Source of the DNA: Palsa-89 sp963824345
GTDB lineage: Bacteria; Acidobacteriota; Terriglobia; Bryobacterales; Bryobacteraceae
Assembly (NCBI GenBank): GCA_963824345.1
Contig: CAWGOZ010000012.1
Span: forward strand, 450,770-514,769
DNA: 64,000 nt
Reading direction: 5' to 3'
Below are positions 36,039 through 45,207 of this stretch, one piece after another. Positions within the stretch are counted from its first letter, which is position 1. Every line of letters starts with the position of its first letter. A program made the translations under genes and the position numbers. The notes under the pieces are model-generated. The model ran no database searches and was not told the DNA's origin. It worked only from the letters and a program-made list of their open reading frames with translations.

Positions 36039-36669
36039 CGCAGCCCAAGAACTGGCGGCCAGCGGGCACAAGACCTTGCCGATCCATTGCGACGTAGCTG
36101 ATGATTCCCAGGTAGAAGCCATGGTTCAAAAGACCGTCGCGGCATTCGGACAGCTCGATGCAGCCTTCAACAATGCCGGCATTCAAAATGTGCTGGCCGA
36201 AACGGCCGACTCGTCTCGCGACGATTACGACCGCGTGATGGGAGTCAACCTCCGCGGCGTATGGAGTTGCATGAAGTTCGAATTGCAACAGATGCGCGAG
36301 CAACGCAGCGGCGCCATCGTAAATTGCTCCTCGCTGGGAGGTCTTATCGGCGGAGCCCGGCGCGGCATCTACCACGCTGCCAAGCATGGAGTCCTCGGAT
36401 TTACCAAAAGCGCGGCCCTCGAATATGCAACCCGCGGCATTCGCGTGAACGCCGTCTGTCCGGGCATGATTCACACCCCCATGTCAGACCAGATGGTCGC
36501 CTCAGGCCAGGGCGAAGAGTTGGATACGATGTTGAAGACCTATGTTCCGATGGGAAGGATGGGGCGGCCCGAGGAGATCGCCGGCGCTGTCCTGTGGCTC
36601 TGCAGTTCGGCCGCGAGCTACGTTACCGGCCAGTCGATTTCGGTCGACGGCGGCTTCATCATGCGATGA
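36039..36669 (+). pseudogene. Short-chain dehydrogenase, 3' fragment
   Basis: This fragment holds the rest of the SDR: the NNAG motif (AAFNNAGIQN), catalytic Ser (VNCSSLGG), catalytic Tyr-Lys (GIYHAAKHG), and the C-terminal VTGQSISVDGGF typical of the FabG-like classical family. An internal start near 36,031 could produce a fragment lacking the nucleotide-binding region, which would be inactive. The reconstructed protein is a 255-residue NAD(P)-dependent oxidoreductase of unknown substrate, next to a cupin gene. Confidence 0.9.
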
Positions 36670-36702
36670 AAAACTATCGACCAGCGCAAGGAGAATGTAG
36701 AA

Positions 36703-37101
36703 ATGGACATCAAGAGAGTTGGCGCGCAGGCATCCTCCAAAGGACCTTCGGATTGGTTTACAGGCAGCGTTCGTATCGATGCGCTGTTTCAGGCGCCTGA
36801 TCCGGCGCGCGTCGCCGGCGCAGCCGTCACCTTCGAGCCGGGCGCGCGCACGGCCTGGCATACTCACCCGCTCGGTCAGACTCTGATCGTGACCTCGGGC
36901 TTGGGGTGGGTGCAGCGCGAGGGCGGTCCCATCGAAGACATTCGGCCGGGCGATGTGGTCTGGTTTGAACCCGCCGAAAAACACTGGCATGGGGCCACGC
37001 CGACCACCGCAATGACGCACATCGCGATTCAGGAAAAGCTCGACGGCAAGGTTGTCGACTGGCTGGAGCACGTTACAGAGGAGCAATACCGCAAAGGCTG
37101 A
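36703..37101 (+). CDS. Cupin-domain protein
   Basis: The 132-residue protein is a single cupin: motif 1 with metal ligands in GARTAWHTHPLGQTLIVTSG and motif 2 in IRPGDVVWFEPAEKHWHGA. It lacks a signal peptide. It follows the SDR by 33 bp and was probably its operon partner. Similar short cupins are often annotated as carboxymuconolactone or quercetin-type cupins, but function cannot be fixed from sequence. Confidence 0.85.
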   Translation: MDIKRVGAQASSKGPSDWFTGSVRIDALFQAPDPARVAGAAVTFEPGARTAWHTHPLGQTLIVTSGLGWVQREGGPIEDIRPGDVVWFEPAEKHWHGATPTTAMTHIAIQEKLDGKVVDWLEHVTEEQYRKG

Positions 37102-37206
37102 TCCCAATCTCGATTCACCGAAAATTTTCTGTTGCGGCGTCCGCTCCGCTTGCGCCATAGTAGAAGCTGAAATACCGGCAAATCTTATGGGCTCGGGCGA
37201 TTCTCG

Positions 37207-38448
37207 ATGGCGGACGAATTCCTCTTTCTCACCGAACTGCTGGGCCTTAAGGTCTATGACCTGAAGGGCCGCCGTCTCGGCCTGGTCAAAGACGCCGCGA
37301 TTGTTCCCCTCATTGACGCCGCTCGCGTGGACCGCTTCCTGGTGGGCGGCGGTTGGGCCTGGCTGAGCGTGCGGCACGACCAGATCCGCTCCATTTCGCT
37401 CGACGGAATCTACCTCAAAGACGAGCAGCTCACTCCCTACCACTCAGACGAATATATGCTCCGGCTGGTCCGCGATCTTCTCGACCAGCAGATCATCGAC
37501 GGGCAAGGCCGGAAAGTGGTGCGGGTCACCGATGTCACATTCACTATTCGTCACGAACAGGAAAGCGACGTACTCAGCATTATCGATATCGACATTGGAT
37601 TGCGGAGCATGTGGCGGCGTCTGGCGCAAGGAGTGGTGCCGCCGCGCTGGATCCGCCGCGCGCAGACCATCATTCCGCCGCATTCCATTCCTTGGGAGCA
37701 ATGCAGCATCCTCGAAGCCGATCCGCAGCGACGACTGCGGCTCAACATCAGCAACAAGATTTTGGAGGAGATGCACCCGGCCGATCTGGCGGACATCGTC
37801 GAGGATTTGAGCCCCGATGATCGCGAAGCCATCTTCGAGACCATCGATAGCGAGGTTGCGGCCGAGACATTGTCGGAGATCGAGCCGGATGTCCAGGCCA
37901 GCATCCTGGAATCGCTCGAAACCGGAAAAGCCGCCGACATCATGGAAGAAATGTCGCCGCACGAAGCGGCCGACGCGCTGGCGGAACTGGAGGAACAGAC
38001 CTCCGAAGACATTCTCGAAGAGATGGAAGCAGAGCCCAAGGAAGAGGTGGAGGAGTTGCTTGAGTATCACGAGCATTCCGCCGGCGGGTTGATGAACACC
38101 GAATACGTGGCGCTGCCGGAGAGTACCACGGTGGCAGGCGCCATGGACGCGCTGAGAGCCCACGAGGAGATTCTGGAAAATCTGAACACGCTGTTTTTAG
38201 TGGATTCCAACGACCAACTGAAGGCTTCCATTCCCCTGGCGCGATTATTCGCCGCGGCCGGCGCGACGCCTTTACTGGAATTGGCCGCCGAACCGCTGCT
38301 GCATGTCGACGTGCAAGAGCGGCAGGATCGCATTACCGAACTGTTCGATAAATACAACTTGCTGACGCTCCCGGTTATCGATGCCGCGGGCAAGCTGGCG
38401 GGCGTGATTACGGCCGACGAAATCATCTCGCTTTTGCGTGAAAAATGA
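37207..38448 (+). CDS. PRC-barrel / MgtE N-domain / CBS regulatory protein without a pore
   Basis: The 413-residue soluble protein has PRC-barrel-like sequence at the N-terminus (about 5-75 and again near 105-130). An MgtE intracellular N domain follows (about 170-285; repeats HPADLADIVEDL, SPDDREAIFETI, MSPHEAADALAEL), then a pair of CBS domains (about 290-412; SAGGLMNTEYVALPE, VIDAAGKLAGVITADEI). In MgtE these cytosolic domains sense Mg2+ and gate the channel. Here the membrane domain is missing and the next gene, overlapping by 4 bp, is an Nramp-type transporter. This suggests an Mg2+-sensing regulator acting on a different pore. Confidence 0.85.
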   Translation: MADEFLFLTELLGLKVYDLKGRRLGLVKDAAIVPLIDAARVDRFLVGGGWAWLSVRHDQIRSISLDGIYLKDEQLTPYHSDEYMLRLVRDLLDQQIIDGQGRKVVRVTDVTFTIRHEQESDVLSIIDIDIGLRSMWRRLAQGVVPPRWIRRAQTIIPPHSIPWEQCSILEADPQRRLRLNISNKILEEMHPADLADIVEDLSPDDREAIFETIDSEVAAETLSEIEPDVQASILESLETGKAADIMEEMSPHEAADALAELEEQTSEDILEEMEAEPKEEVEELLEYHEHSAGGLMNTEYVALPESTTVAGAMDALRAHEEILENLNTLFLVDSNDQLKASIPLARLFAAAGATPLLELAAEPLLHVDVQERQDRITELFDKYNLLTLPVIDAAGKLAGVITADEIISLLREK

Positions 38449-39851
38449 TCAAGCGTTTCCGCTATCAAATCGCCATCTTTCTATCGGTCATCGGTCCCGG
38501 GCTCATCACCGCCAACGTGGATAACGACTCCGGCGGTATTCTCACGTACTCGCAGGCGGGCGCGAAATACGGCTACCTGCCGCTGTGGACGCTGATTCCC
38601 ATCACGTTGCTTCTGATCGTCACCCAGGAGATGTGCTCGCGCATGGGCGCGGTGACCGGCAAGGGCCTGTCTGACCTGATCCGCGAGGAGTTCGGGCTGC
38701 GCACCACGTTTTTCATGATGATCGCGCTGGTGCTCACCAATTTCACCAACGTGATCGCGGAGTTCGCCGGTATCGCCAGTTCGCTCGAGCTGTTTCACAT
38801 CAGCCGCTATATTTCAGTGCCGATCTGCGCCGTGGCGGTGTGGTTTTTGGTAGTGCGCGGTAATTACCGCAGCGTTGAAAAGATCTTTCTGGCGGCCTGT
38901 TGCCTGTACGTAACCTACATCATCTCCGCATTTCTGCTTAAGCCGGATTGGAAAGAAGCCGCCATCTACAGCGTCAAACCGATTCTGATGTTCGACACCG
39001 ACTACATCACCATGCTGATCGCAATGGTGGGTACATCCATCGCCCCGTGGATGCAGTTCTATTTGCAATCGGCCATCGTGGAGAAGGGAATTACCGCCAA
39101 AGAGTACGTGCAGTCGCGTATCGAAGTGATCGTGGGCTGCATTCTCACGGACGTGGTCGCGTTCTTCATCATCGTGTCGTGCGCCACGGCGATTTGGGCG
39201 CACGGTCCCAAGGATATTAACGACGCCGCCGACGCGGCCGTCGCGCTGAAGCCGTTTGGCCAGTACGCCTATATTTTGTTCAGCGCCGGCTTGTTCAATG
39301 CGTCGTTTTTCGCCGCCTGCATCTTGCCGCTCTCCACCGTGTTCACGGTGTGCGAAGGCTTGGGCTTTGAATCGGGCGTGGATAAACGATTCCACGAAGC
39401 CCCGGAATTCTACTGGCTCTACACGCTGCTGGTGGCGCTGGGCGCGGGCGTGATTCTGTGGCCGAATTTTCCGCTGATTAAGATGATTCTCGCGTCGCAG
39501 GTGCTCAACGGAGTGCTACTGCCGTTCGTGCTGATCTATATGGTGTTGCTGATCAATAAAAAAGGCCTCATGAAGGAATGGACGAATTCGGCGGCATACA
39601 ACACGGTGGCTTGGGTGTCGGTGGCGATCATGATTGGTTTGACCCTGGCCCTGGCATCCATCACGGTGAAGCAGATGATGCAAGCCCAGGCTGCGCCTTT
39701 GGAGCGCTCAGCGCCGTTCGCCCAAGTGCAGCGCGTCCCCAAGATGCAGAGCTACGATTCCGGCGGTCATGCGTTCAAAACGAACATTCGCGAATCCCGC
39801 ATCGCGCATTTGATTCGCCAGACCCTCGGCGTCGGGAAATTTGCGGACTGA
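38445..39851 (+). CDS. Nramp-related (NRMT-like) divalent cation transporter, probably Mg2+
   Basis: The 468-residue protein has about 11 membrane helices of the SLC11/Nramp fold. The TM1 metal motif DPGN of classical Nramps is replaced by VDNDSGG (residues 25-31), and the TM6 motif with its metal-binding Met (typically MPHN) is replaced by SIAPWMQFYLQS (198-209), with Ala at the Met position. Loss of this Met is characteristic of Nramp-related magnesium transporters, which carry Mg2+ rather than Fe/Mn. The upstream overlapping MgtE-type sensor gene agrees with that. The C-terminal 48 residues are encoded antisense to ubiE. Confidence 0.85.
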   Translation: MIKRFRYQIAIFLSVIGPGLITANVDNDSGGILTYSQAGAKYGYLPLWTLIPITLLLIVTQEMCSRMGAVTGKGLSDLIREEFGLRTTFFMMIALVLTNFTNVIAEFAGIASSLELFHISRYISVPICAVAVWFLVVRGNYRSVEKIFLAACCLYVTYIISAFLLKPDWKEAAIYSVKPILMFDTDYITMLIAMVGTSIAPWMQFYLQSAIVEKGITAKEYVQSRIEVIVGCILTDVVAFFIIVSCATAIWAHGPKDINDAADAAVALKPFGQYAYILFSAGLFNASFFAACILPLSTVFTVCEGLGFESGVDKRFHEAPEFYWLYTLLVALGAGVILWPNFPLIKMILASQVLNGVLLPFVLIYMVLLINKKGLMKEWTNSAAYNTVAWVSVAIMIGLTLALASITVKQMMQAQAAPLERSAPFAQVQRVPKMQSYDSGGHAFKTNIRESRIAHLIRQTLGVGKFAD

Positions 39852-40457
39852 TTCCGGCAGGTAGGTGTAGGCGTCCTTCGAGCCCGAAAGCATTCCTCCC
39901 AGGGCCGGCACAATCGTGCGCGAATAGAAGCCGTAGAGTCGGGCGAACAGCGCGCTGGAAGGCGTTGAGAATTCGAGAATCGCCAGCGTGCCGCCCGGCT
40001 TCAAGATGCGCCCCAGTTCCAGCAAGCCGCCGCGGTAGTTGACGAGATTGCGAAATCCGAAGGCTACGGTGACCAGGTCGAGCGAGGCATCGTCGATGGG
40101 GAGCTGCAGCGCGTCAGCTTCAAACCAACGGCCATTGGCGGTTTTGCCATTGGCCTTTTCGAGCATTGGATGGCAGAAGTCACTTCCGAAAATTTGAGCG
40201 GATCGGGATCGAGAGTTCAGCGCCAGCGTCAAATCGCCGGTTCCACAACAGACGTCCAAAACCCGGGCCCCGGGCTGCGCGAGAATCGGCGCGACGCGCG
40301 CGACAGTGCGGGCGCGCCAATAGCGGTCGATATTCATCGACAGCAGATGATTCAGCAGATCGTAGCGCGGGGCGATCCGGCCGAACATACCGCGCACCCA
40401 GCGGGCCGCTTGCTGCTCGGTTTCCGCACCGGCGGGAGTTGTTCCGTGAGCTAGCAA
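39708..40457 (-). CDS. ubiE: Demethylmenaquinone/ubiquinone methyltransferase UbiE/MenG
   Basis: I use the TTG at 40,457, overlapping the aroB stop by 7 bp, for a 249-residue protein that includes the conserved N-terminal VRGMFGRIAPRYDLLNHLLS. S-adenosylmethionine-binding motif I is VLDVCCGTGDLTLAL; later motifs are FGSDFCHPML, DLVTVAFGFRNL and LKPGGTLAILEFS. It performs C-methylation in respiratory quinone synthesis. The C-terminus (MTAGIVALHLG) is the family's conserved end, followed by a short extension. The 3' end overlaps the Nramp-like gene tail-to-tail by 144 bp. Confidence 0.92.
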   Translation of the reverse strand: MLAHGTTPAGAETEQQAARWVRGMFGRIAPRYDLLNHLLSMNIDRYWRARTVARVAPILAQPGARVLDVCCGTGDLTLALNSRSRSAQIFGSDFCHPMLEKANGKTANGRWFEADALQLPIDDASLDLVTVAFGFRNLVNYRGGLLELGRILKPGGTLAILEFSTPSSALFARLYGFYSRTIVPALGGMLSGSKDAYTYLPESVRKFPDAEGLANQMRDAGFANVRFERMTAGIVALHLGDALHLGERR

Positions 40458-41527
40458 GCGAGCGCTTCCTGGATGGCCGCGGCAACGTATCGTTCCTCGA
40501 CATCGGCGGTGATCCTGACCGCGCCGATCCGCTCCGGCAGCACGAAATGGATCTTGCCCTGGACGGTCTTCTTGTCGCTCTTCAAGCGTGCCGCGATGCG
40601 CCCTGCATCCACGCCCGTCACTGGCGGCAACGGCCCGTAGGAATTCACGCAGCGCAAAATCTCCCGCGTGTCCTCGGCGGAAAGCAGACGTTCCATTTCG
40701 CCCAGCAGCGTGGCGGCCTTCATGCCCCACGCCACCGCCTCGCCGTGCAGGAACTGCGAATAGCCGGTCTCGGCTTCCAACGCGTGCCCGAAGGTATGGC
40801 CGAAGTTGAGGATGCGCCGGCGGTCCTGTTCCTTCTCGTCGCCCGAGACCACTTCCGCTTTGATGCGCACCGAATCGCGGATCATGCGGTCCACAACATC
40901 GGGCGCGTGCGACATCACCCGCCCCGGCTCGCGGCTCATCAGCCAGAACAGATCCGCGTCGGCAATCACGCCGTGCTTGATGATTTCGAACAGGCCCGCG
41001 CGATATTCGCGCTCAGGCAAGGTATCCAGTACGGCGGGGTCGATAATCACGGCCAGGGGTTGATGAAAGCTGCCGAGCAGGTTCTTGCCACACGCCAGAT
41101 TAACGCCCGTTTTTCCGCCCACGGCCGCGTCCACTTGCGCGAGCAACGTGGTTGGAATTTGAATCACCGGAATACCGCGCATGAAGATGGCAGCCAGAAA
41201 ACCCGCGACGTCCGTCACGATACCGCCGCCGAATGCCACGATGACACTGGATCGATCGGCTCCGCGCGCCACCATCTGATCGGCCAGCGTCTCGACCTCC
41301 CCCAGGCGCTTGCGAGGTTCGCCGCCAGGAAAAAATAACACTTCGGTTGCGCCCGCGCCTAAAGAAGATTCGATCGCCTGGCCGTGCAGCTTCCAAACGT
41401 CTTCGGTGGAAATCAGGAACACCTTGCCGGCCCGCTCGGGAATGTAAGCGCCGACGTTCCCCAGGCCGCCACGCTCCACCACCGCCGGGTAACGGCAGTG
41501 GGGCGTCTCGACGAAATACGACGGCAT
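40451..41527 (-). CDS. aroB: 3-dehydroquinate synthase
   Basis: From ATG 41,527 the protein has 358 residues, the usual length. An upstream in-frame start would add 61 non-homologous residues. Motifs: SSVIVAFGGGIVTDVAGFLAAIFMRG (compressed NAD-binding block), IPTTLLAQVDAAVGGKTGVN, FEIIKHGVIAD and NFGHTFGHALE, the last supplying zinc ligands. It catalyses the second shikimate-pathway step. The gene is divergent from hslV, with a 100-bp spacer. Confidence 0.96.
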   Translation of the reverse strand: MPSYFVETPHCRYPAVVERGGLGNVGAYIPERAGKVFLISTEDVWKLHGQAIESSLGAGATEVLFFPGGEPRKRLGEVETLADQMVARGADRSSVIVAFGGGIVTDVAGFLAAIFMRGIPVIQIPTTLLAQVDAAVGGKTGVNLACGKNLLGSFHQPLAVIIDPAVLDTLPEREYRAGLFEIIKHGVIADADLFWLMSREPGRVMSHAPDVVDRMIRDSVRIKAEVVSGDEKEQDRRRILNFGHTFGHALEAETGYSQFLHGEAVAWGMKAATLLGEMERLLSAEDTREILRCVNSYGPLPPVTGVDAGRIAARLKSDKKTVQGKIHFVLPERIGAVRITADVEERYVAAAIQEALAC

Positions 41528-41627
41528 ACAATGGTTGTACCATGTGGTAAATTGCGCGGCTGCGGTAGAATGATAGTTCCACCGCATTACGGCGCAGTCT
41601 TCGGGAAACAAGAGAATCAATCCGACA

Positions 41628-42167
41628 ATGAAAGAACGAATACGCTCTACAACCATCCTCTCCGTCCGCCGGGGCGGCAAAGTGGTGATGGCGGGAGACG
41701 GACAGGTCACGCTCGGCCAAGAGGTGCTGAAAGCCTCCGCGAAGAAACTGCGGCGCCTCTACAGCGACAAGATCATCGCCGGTTTCGCTGGTTCCACCGC
41801 GGATGCGTTCGCGCTGTTCGCGCGTTTTGAAGCCAAGCTGGAGCAGTTCAACGGGAATCTGGCGCGTTCGGTGGTGGAGCTCGCCAAGGAATGGCGGACC
41901 GATCGCGTGTTGCGGCATCTGGAAGCGCTGCTACTGGTGGCCGACATCAACAATACGTTCATCGTCAGCGGGAATGGCGACGTAATCGAGCCGGACGGCG
42001 AGACGGCGGCGATCGGTTCCGGCGGCCCGTTCGCCAAGGCGGCAGCCACCGCGCTGATCGAAAATACTAAACTGGGAGCGAAAGAAATAGCAGAGAGGGC
42101 CATGAAGATCGCCGCGCACATTTGCATTTACACCAATGACACGGTGATCTTCGAGGAACTGGGCTAG
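41628..42167 (+). CDS. hslV: ATP-dependent protease subunit HslV
   Basis: The 179-residue peptidase has a short propeptide (MKERIRS) before the catalytic N-terminal Thr of TTILSVRRGGKVVMAGDGQVTLG. Other conserved features are KLRRLYSDKIIAGFAGSTADAF and the C-terminal ICIYTND. It forms the double hexameric core of the HslUV protease. Its stop is directly followed by the hslU ATG, so the two are translated together. Confidence 0.97.
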   Translation: MKERIRSTTILSVRRGGKVVMAGDGQVTLGQEVLKASAKKLRRLYSDKIIAGFAGSTADAFALFARFEAKLEQFNGNLARSVVELAKEWRTDRVLRHLEALLLVADINNTFIVSGNGDVIEPDGETAAIGSGGPFAKAAATALIENTKLGAKEIAERAMKIAAHICIYTNDTVIFEELG

Positions 42168-43526
42168 ATGGTGATCTACTTACCCGGCCAAGCGCTCGAT
42201 GAAACGCCGCTGCTCGATGAGCTGACCCCGCGCGAGATCGTTCACGAACTCGATAAATACGTGATTGGTCAGGCCGACGCCAAGCGCGCCGTCGCCATAG
42301 CGTTGCGTAACCGCATTCGCCGCCAGAAACTGGAACCCGAGCTGGCCGATGAAGTGATGCCGAAGAACATCCTTATGATCGGCCCCACCGGCGTGGGCAA
42401 AACCGAGATCGCGCGGCGGCTCGCCAAATTGGCCAATTCCCCGTTCCTGAAAGTAGAGGCCAGCAAGTTTACCGAAGTCGGCTATGTGGGACGCGACGTG
42501 GAAGCCATGATTCGCGACCTGGTGGACATCTCCATCGACATGGTGCGCGAAGAACGCTTGGAAGAAGTGGCCGAGCGCGCCGAAAAAAACGCCGAGGAAC
42601 GGCTGCTGGATTTGTTGATGCCTCCGCAGCCGGAGGTTTCCGAAAGCGCCGACCGCACGCGCGAGAAACTCCGCGAGAAATTGCGCGCCGGCAAACTGGA
42701 CGATCGCCTGGTGGAGATCGACGTCCGCGAGCGCGGTCCCACGTTCGAGATCAGCACCAACACCGGCCTGGAAGAAATGGACGTCAACCTCAAGGACGTT
42801 CTGCCGGGTCTGTTTGGGCAGCGCACCCGTAAGCGAAAGATGCGGGTCGCCGAGGCCGCCGAGTACCTGGTGCAGGAAGAAGAGCAGAAGCTCATCGACA
42901 TGGACCAGGTGACGCGCGTTGCGCTGGATCGCGTGGAGCGCAGCGGAATCGTCTTCTTGGACGAGATCGATAAAATTGCCGGCCGCGAGGCGGGCCACGG
43001 GCCGGATGTCAGCCGCGAAGGCGTGCAGCGCGATATTCTGCCGATCGTCGAAGGCACCACGGTCAATACCCGCCATGGTTTCGTGCGGACGGATCATATT
43101 TTGTTCATTGCCGCGGGCGCCTTCCACGTCTCGAAACCCAGCGATTTGATTCCGGAACTGCAGGGTCGGTTCCCCATTCGCGTGGAACTGAAATCGCTTA
43201 CCGAAGCAGATTTCATTCGCATTCTGAAGGAGCCCAAGGGCGCGCTGGTGAAACAGTACATCGCCCTCCTGGATACCGAAGGCATCAAGCTGGTTTTCAC
43301 CGACGACGCGATCGAGCAGATCGCGGGCTTCGCCGCGCGCGTCAACCAGATGTCCGAAAACATTGGGGCGCGGCGCTTGCACACCATCATGGAGAAGCTG
43401 CTCGAAGAGATTTCGTTCGCTGGACCGGATCTGAAAAAGAAGAACGTGCGGATCGACGCCGCCTACGTCCGCAAGCAACTGGCCGACATCGTGAAGGACC
43501 AGGATCTGAGTCGGTACATCCTCTAG
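42168..43526 (+). CDS. hslU: ATP-dependent protease ATPase subunit HslU
   Basis: The 452-residue AAA+ unfoldase has LTPREIVHELDKYVIGQADAKRAVAIALRNR (compressed) at the N-terminus, Walker A GPTGVGKTEIARRL, the pore motif GYVGRDVE, an inserted I domain (about 110-235), Walker B GIVFLDEIDKIAG, sensor II, and the conserved C-terminal tail DLSRYIL, which inserts into HslV. Together with HslV it degrades misfolded and regulatory proteins. Confidence 0.98.
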   Translation: MVIYLPGQALDETPLLDELTPREIVHELDKYVIGQADAKRAVAIALRNRIRRQKLEPELADEVMPKNILMIGPTGVGKTEIARRLAKLANSPFLKVEASKFTEVGYVGRDVEAMIRDLVDISIDMVREERLEEVAERAEKNAEERLLDLLMPPQPEVSESADRTREKLREKLRAGKLDDRLVEIDVRERGPTFEISTNTGLEEMDVNLKDVLPGLFGQRTRKRKMRVAEAAEYLVQEEEQKLIDMDQVTRVALDRVERSGIVFLDEIDKIAGREAGHGPDVSREGVQRDILPIVEGTTVNTRHGFVRTDHILFIAAGAFHVSKPSDLIPELQGRFPIRVELKSLTEADFIRILKEPKGALVKQYIALLDTEGIKLVFTDDAIEQIAGFAARVNQMSENIGARRLHTIMEKLLEEISFAGPDLKKKNVRIDAAYVRKQLADIVKDQDLSRYIL

Positions 43527-43529
43527 CCG

Positions 43530-44510
43530 ATGCGCAAGTTGGCCGTGACTCTCTGCGCCTCGGTCTGCGCGCTGCTGGCAGGGTGCGGGTCTATTGGCGA
43601 GCCTTTGTATCCCGCGTTGAGAATTCCTTCGCGCGTCATCGATCTCTCGGTGGTGGAGCGCGGCCCCAATTTCGATTTCGATTTCACCATCCGGCCGCTC
43701 ACTACCGAAGGCGTGGCGCTCAAGGACATCGGAAGCGTGGATTTGCGCGTTGGGCCCAGCCCTGCCGACGGATTCGATCTGGACCAATGGCTGAAGGCTT
43801 CCACCCGTGTCGATGTGCCAGCGCCGGACAAGCCCGGTCCAGTGCATGCCGCGTTTCCGGTGGCCGCCTTTATCGACAAAGACATCGTGGCAGCCGTGCG
43901 CTTGACGAATCCCAAGGGGCGCGATGCGGGTTGGTCGGATTTCAAGACGCTGCATGTGGAGCAGCCGCTGGCTACCCCCGCCGATTTTCGCGTGATGGCC
44001 ACGGCCAAGGGCGTCCAACTGAGCTGGCGCGCCGCCGGAATCGGCGAGTTTCGCATCTATCGAAAAACTGAGCAGCAAGTCCGGCCCATCCTGCTGGCCA
44101 CCGCGACGGAGTCGCCTTACGTCGACATCAGCGCCGAGTATGGAAAAACCTATCAGTACTCCCTGCAAGGCGCGCGCGGCAAAGTGGAGAGCGATGTGGC
44201 CGGCCCCGCAAGCATTACTCCGGTGGATACGTTCGCGCCCGAGGTCCCATCCGGCCTCACGGCATCGGCGGGCCTGGGCGCGGTGGAATTAGCGTGGACC
44301 CGCAACACCGAGTCCGATTTCAAGGAGTATCGAATTCTCCGCTCCGATGAGGGCGGCCCCTTCGTCGAAATCGCGCACGGATTGGAAGCTCCGGCCTATT
44401 CGGATTCCACCGTCCAAAGCGGAAAGCACTATCGTTATGAAGTTTCGGCCATCGATGAGATTGGCAATCAGAGCGTTCCATCCGCTCCCGTGGAGATTAC
44501 CGCCCAATGA
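43530..44510 (+). CDS. Lipoprotein with fibronectin type III domains
   Basis: The 326-residue protein has a signal peptide with lipobox LLAG-C (Cys19). A domain of about 120 residues of unknown type precedes two fibronectin-III repeats (about 147-230 and 238-325; for example TPADFRVMATAKGVQLSWRA and PSGLTASAGLGAVELAWTRN). It is probably exported and membrane-anchored. It sits 3 bp behind hslU and overlaps the next gene by 4 bp, so it is within the hslVU transcript. Confidence 0.8.
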   Translation: MRKLAVTLCASVCALLAGCGSIGEPLYPALRIPSRVIDLSVVERGPNFDFDFTIRPLTTEGVALKDIGSVDLRVGPSPADGFDLDQWLKASTRVDVPAPDKPGPVHAAFPVAAFIDKDIVAAVRLTNPKGRDAGWSDFKTLHVEQPLATPADFRVMATAKGVQLSWRAAGIGEFRIYRKTEQQVRPILLATATESPYVDISAEYGKTYQYSLQGARGKVESDVAGPASITPVDTFAPEVPSGLTASAGLGAVELAWTRNTESDFKEYRILRSDEGGPFVEIAHGLEAPAYSDSTVQSGKHYRYEVSAIDEIGNQSVPSAPVEITAQ

Positions 44511-45172
44511 AGATCGTTCGTCATACCCCGGACGGCACGCGGCTTCTGCCGCCGTGCGTCCCATCCAAGATTGTGGGCGTGGGACGCAATTATGCCGAAC
44601 ACGCCAAGGAGCTAGGTAACGAAATTCCCGCTGAGCCCGCCATTTTCCTGAAGCCGCCCTCGTCGCTCATCGCATCGGGCGACGCGATCGTGTATCCGCG
44701 AGTGACGCAGCGCCTCGACTATGAAGGCGAATTGGGGGTGGTGATCGGCCGACGCGCGCGCAACGTGAAAAGCGCCGACGCAGCCGCCTACATCCTGGGC
44801 TACACCTGCGTCAACGACGTTACCGCGCGCGACTTGCAGCGAAAAGATAGTCAATGGACTCGCGGTAAAGGCTTCGATACGTTCTGTCCGGTAGGGCCCT
44901 GTATCGTTCCGCGCGATGAAGTGGATGTGGCGAGCTTGCGCGTGCGGACGTTCGTCGACGGCGAGAAGAAACAAGACGCGTCCATTACCGAGATGATCTT
45001 CAGCGTGGATGATATAATCGCTTACGTAAGCGGGTTCATGACGCTCGAGCCCGGCGATTTGATCGCGACCGGCACTCCCTCCGGCGTCGGTCCCTTGCAG
45101 CCAGGGTCGCAAGTGCGGATTGAAATCGATGGCATTGGCGTGTTGGAGAACACCGTTGTTTTAGAGGATTAA
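44507..45172 (+). CDS. Fumarylacetoacetate hydrolase-family protein
   Basis: The 221-residue protein is the short YcgM/FAHD1-like form: IVGVGRNYAEHAKELG, EPAIFLKPPSSL, the metal-binding Glu-x-Glu in DYEGELGVVIGR, and GYTCVNDVTARDLQRKDSQW. Members hydrolyse acylpyruvates, decarboxylate oxaloacetate or act in aromatic degradation. The start overlaps the preceding stop (ATGA). Confidence 0.92.
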   Translation: MKIVRHTPDGTRLLPPCVPSKIVGVGRNYAEHAKELGNEIPAEPAIFLKPPSSLIASGDAIVYPRVTQRLDYEGELGVVIGRRARNVKSADAAAYILGYTCVNDVTARDLQRKDSQWTRGKGFDTFCPVGPCIVPRDEVDVASLRVRTFVDGEKKQDASITEMIFSVDDIIAYVSGFMTLEPGDLIATGTPSGVGPLQPGSQVRIEIDGIGVLENTVVLED

Positions 45173-45207
45173 CCTGTGGCGGCCGGATGTTTCCCCGAGC
45201 AATTCCA

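Noticed and set aside
40166..41338. 390-codon plus-strand frame opposite ubiE and aroB
   Set aside because: Both minus-strand genes have full catalytic motifs and normal lengths; the plus frame has none.
42180..44168. 662-codon minus-strand open frame across hslU and the following lipoprotein
   Set aside because: It spans two clear genes in antisense, and its composition is that of a shadow frame.
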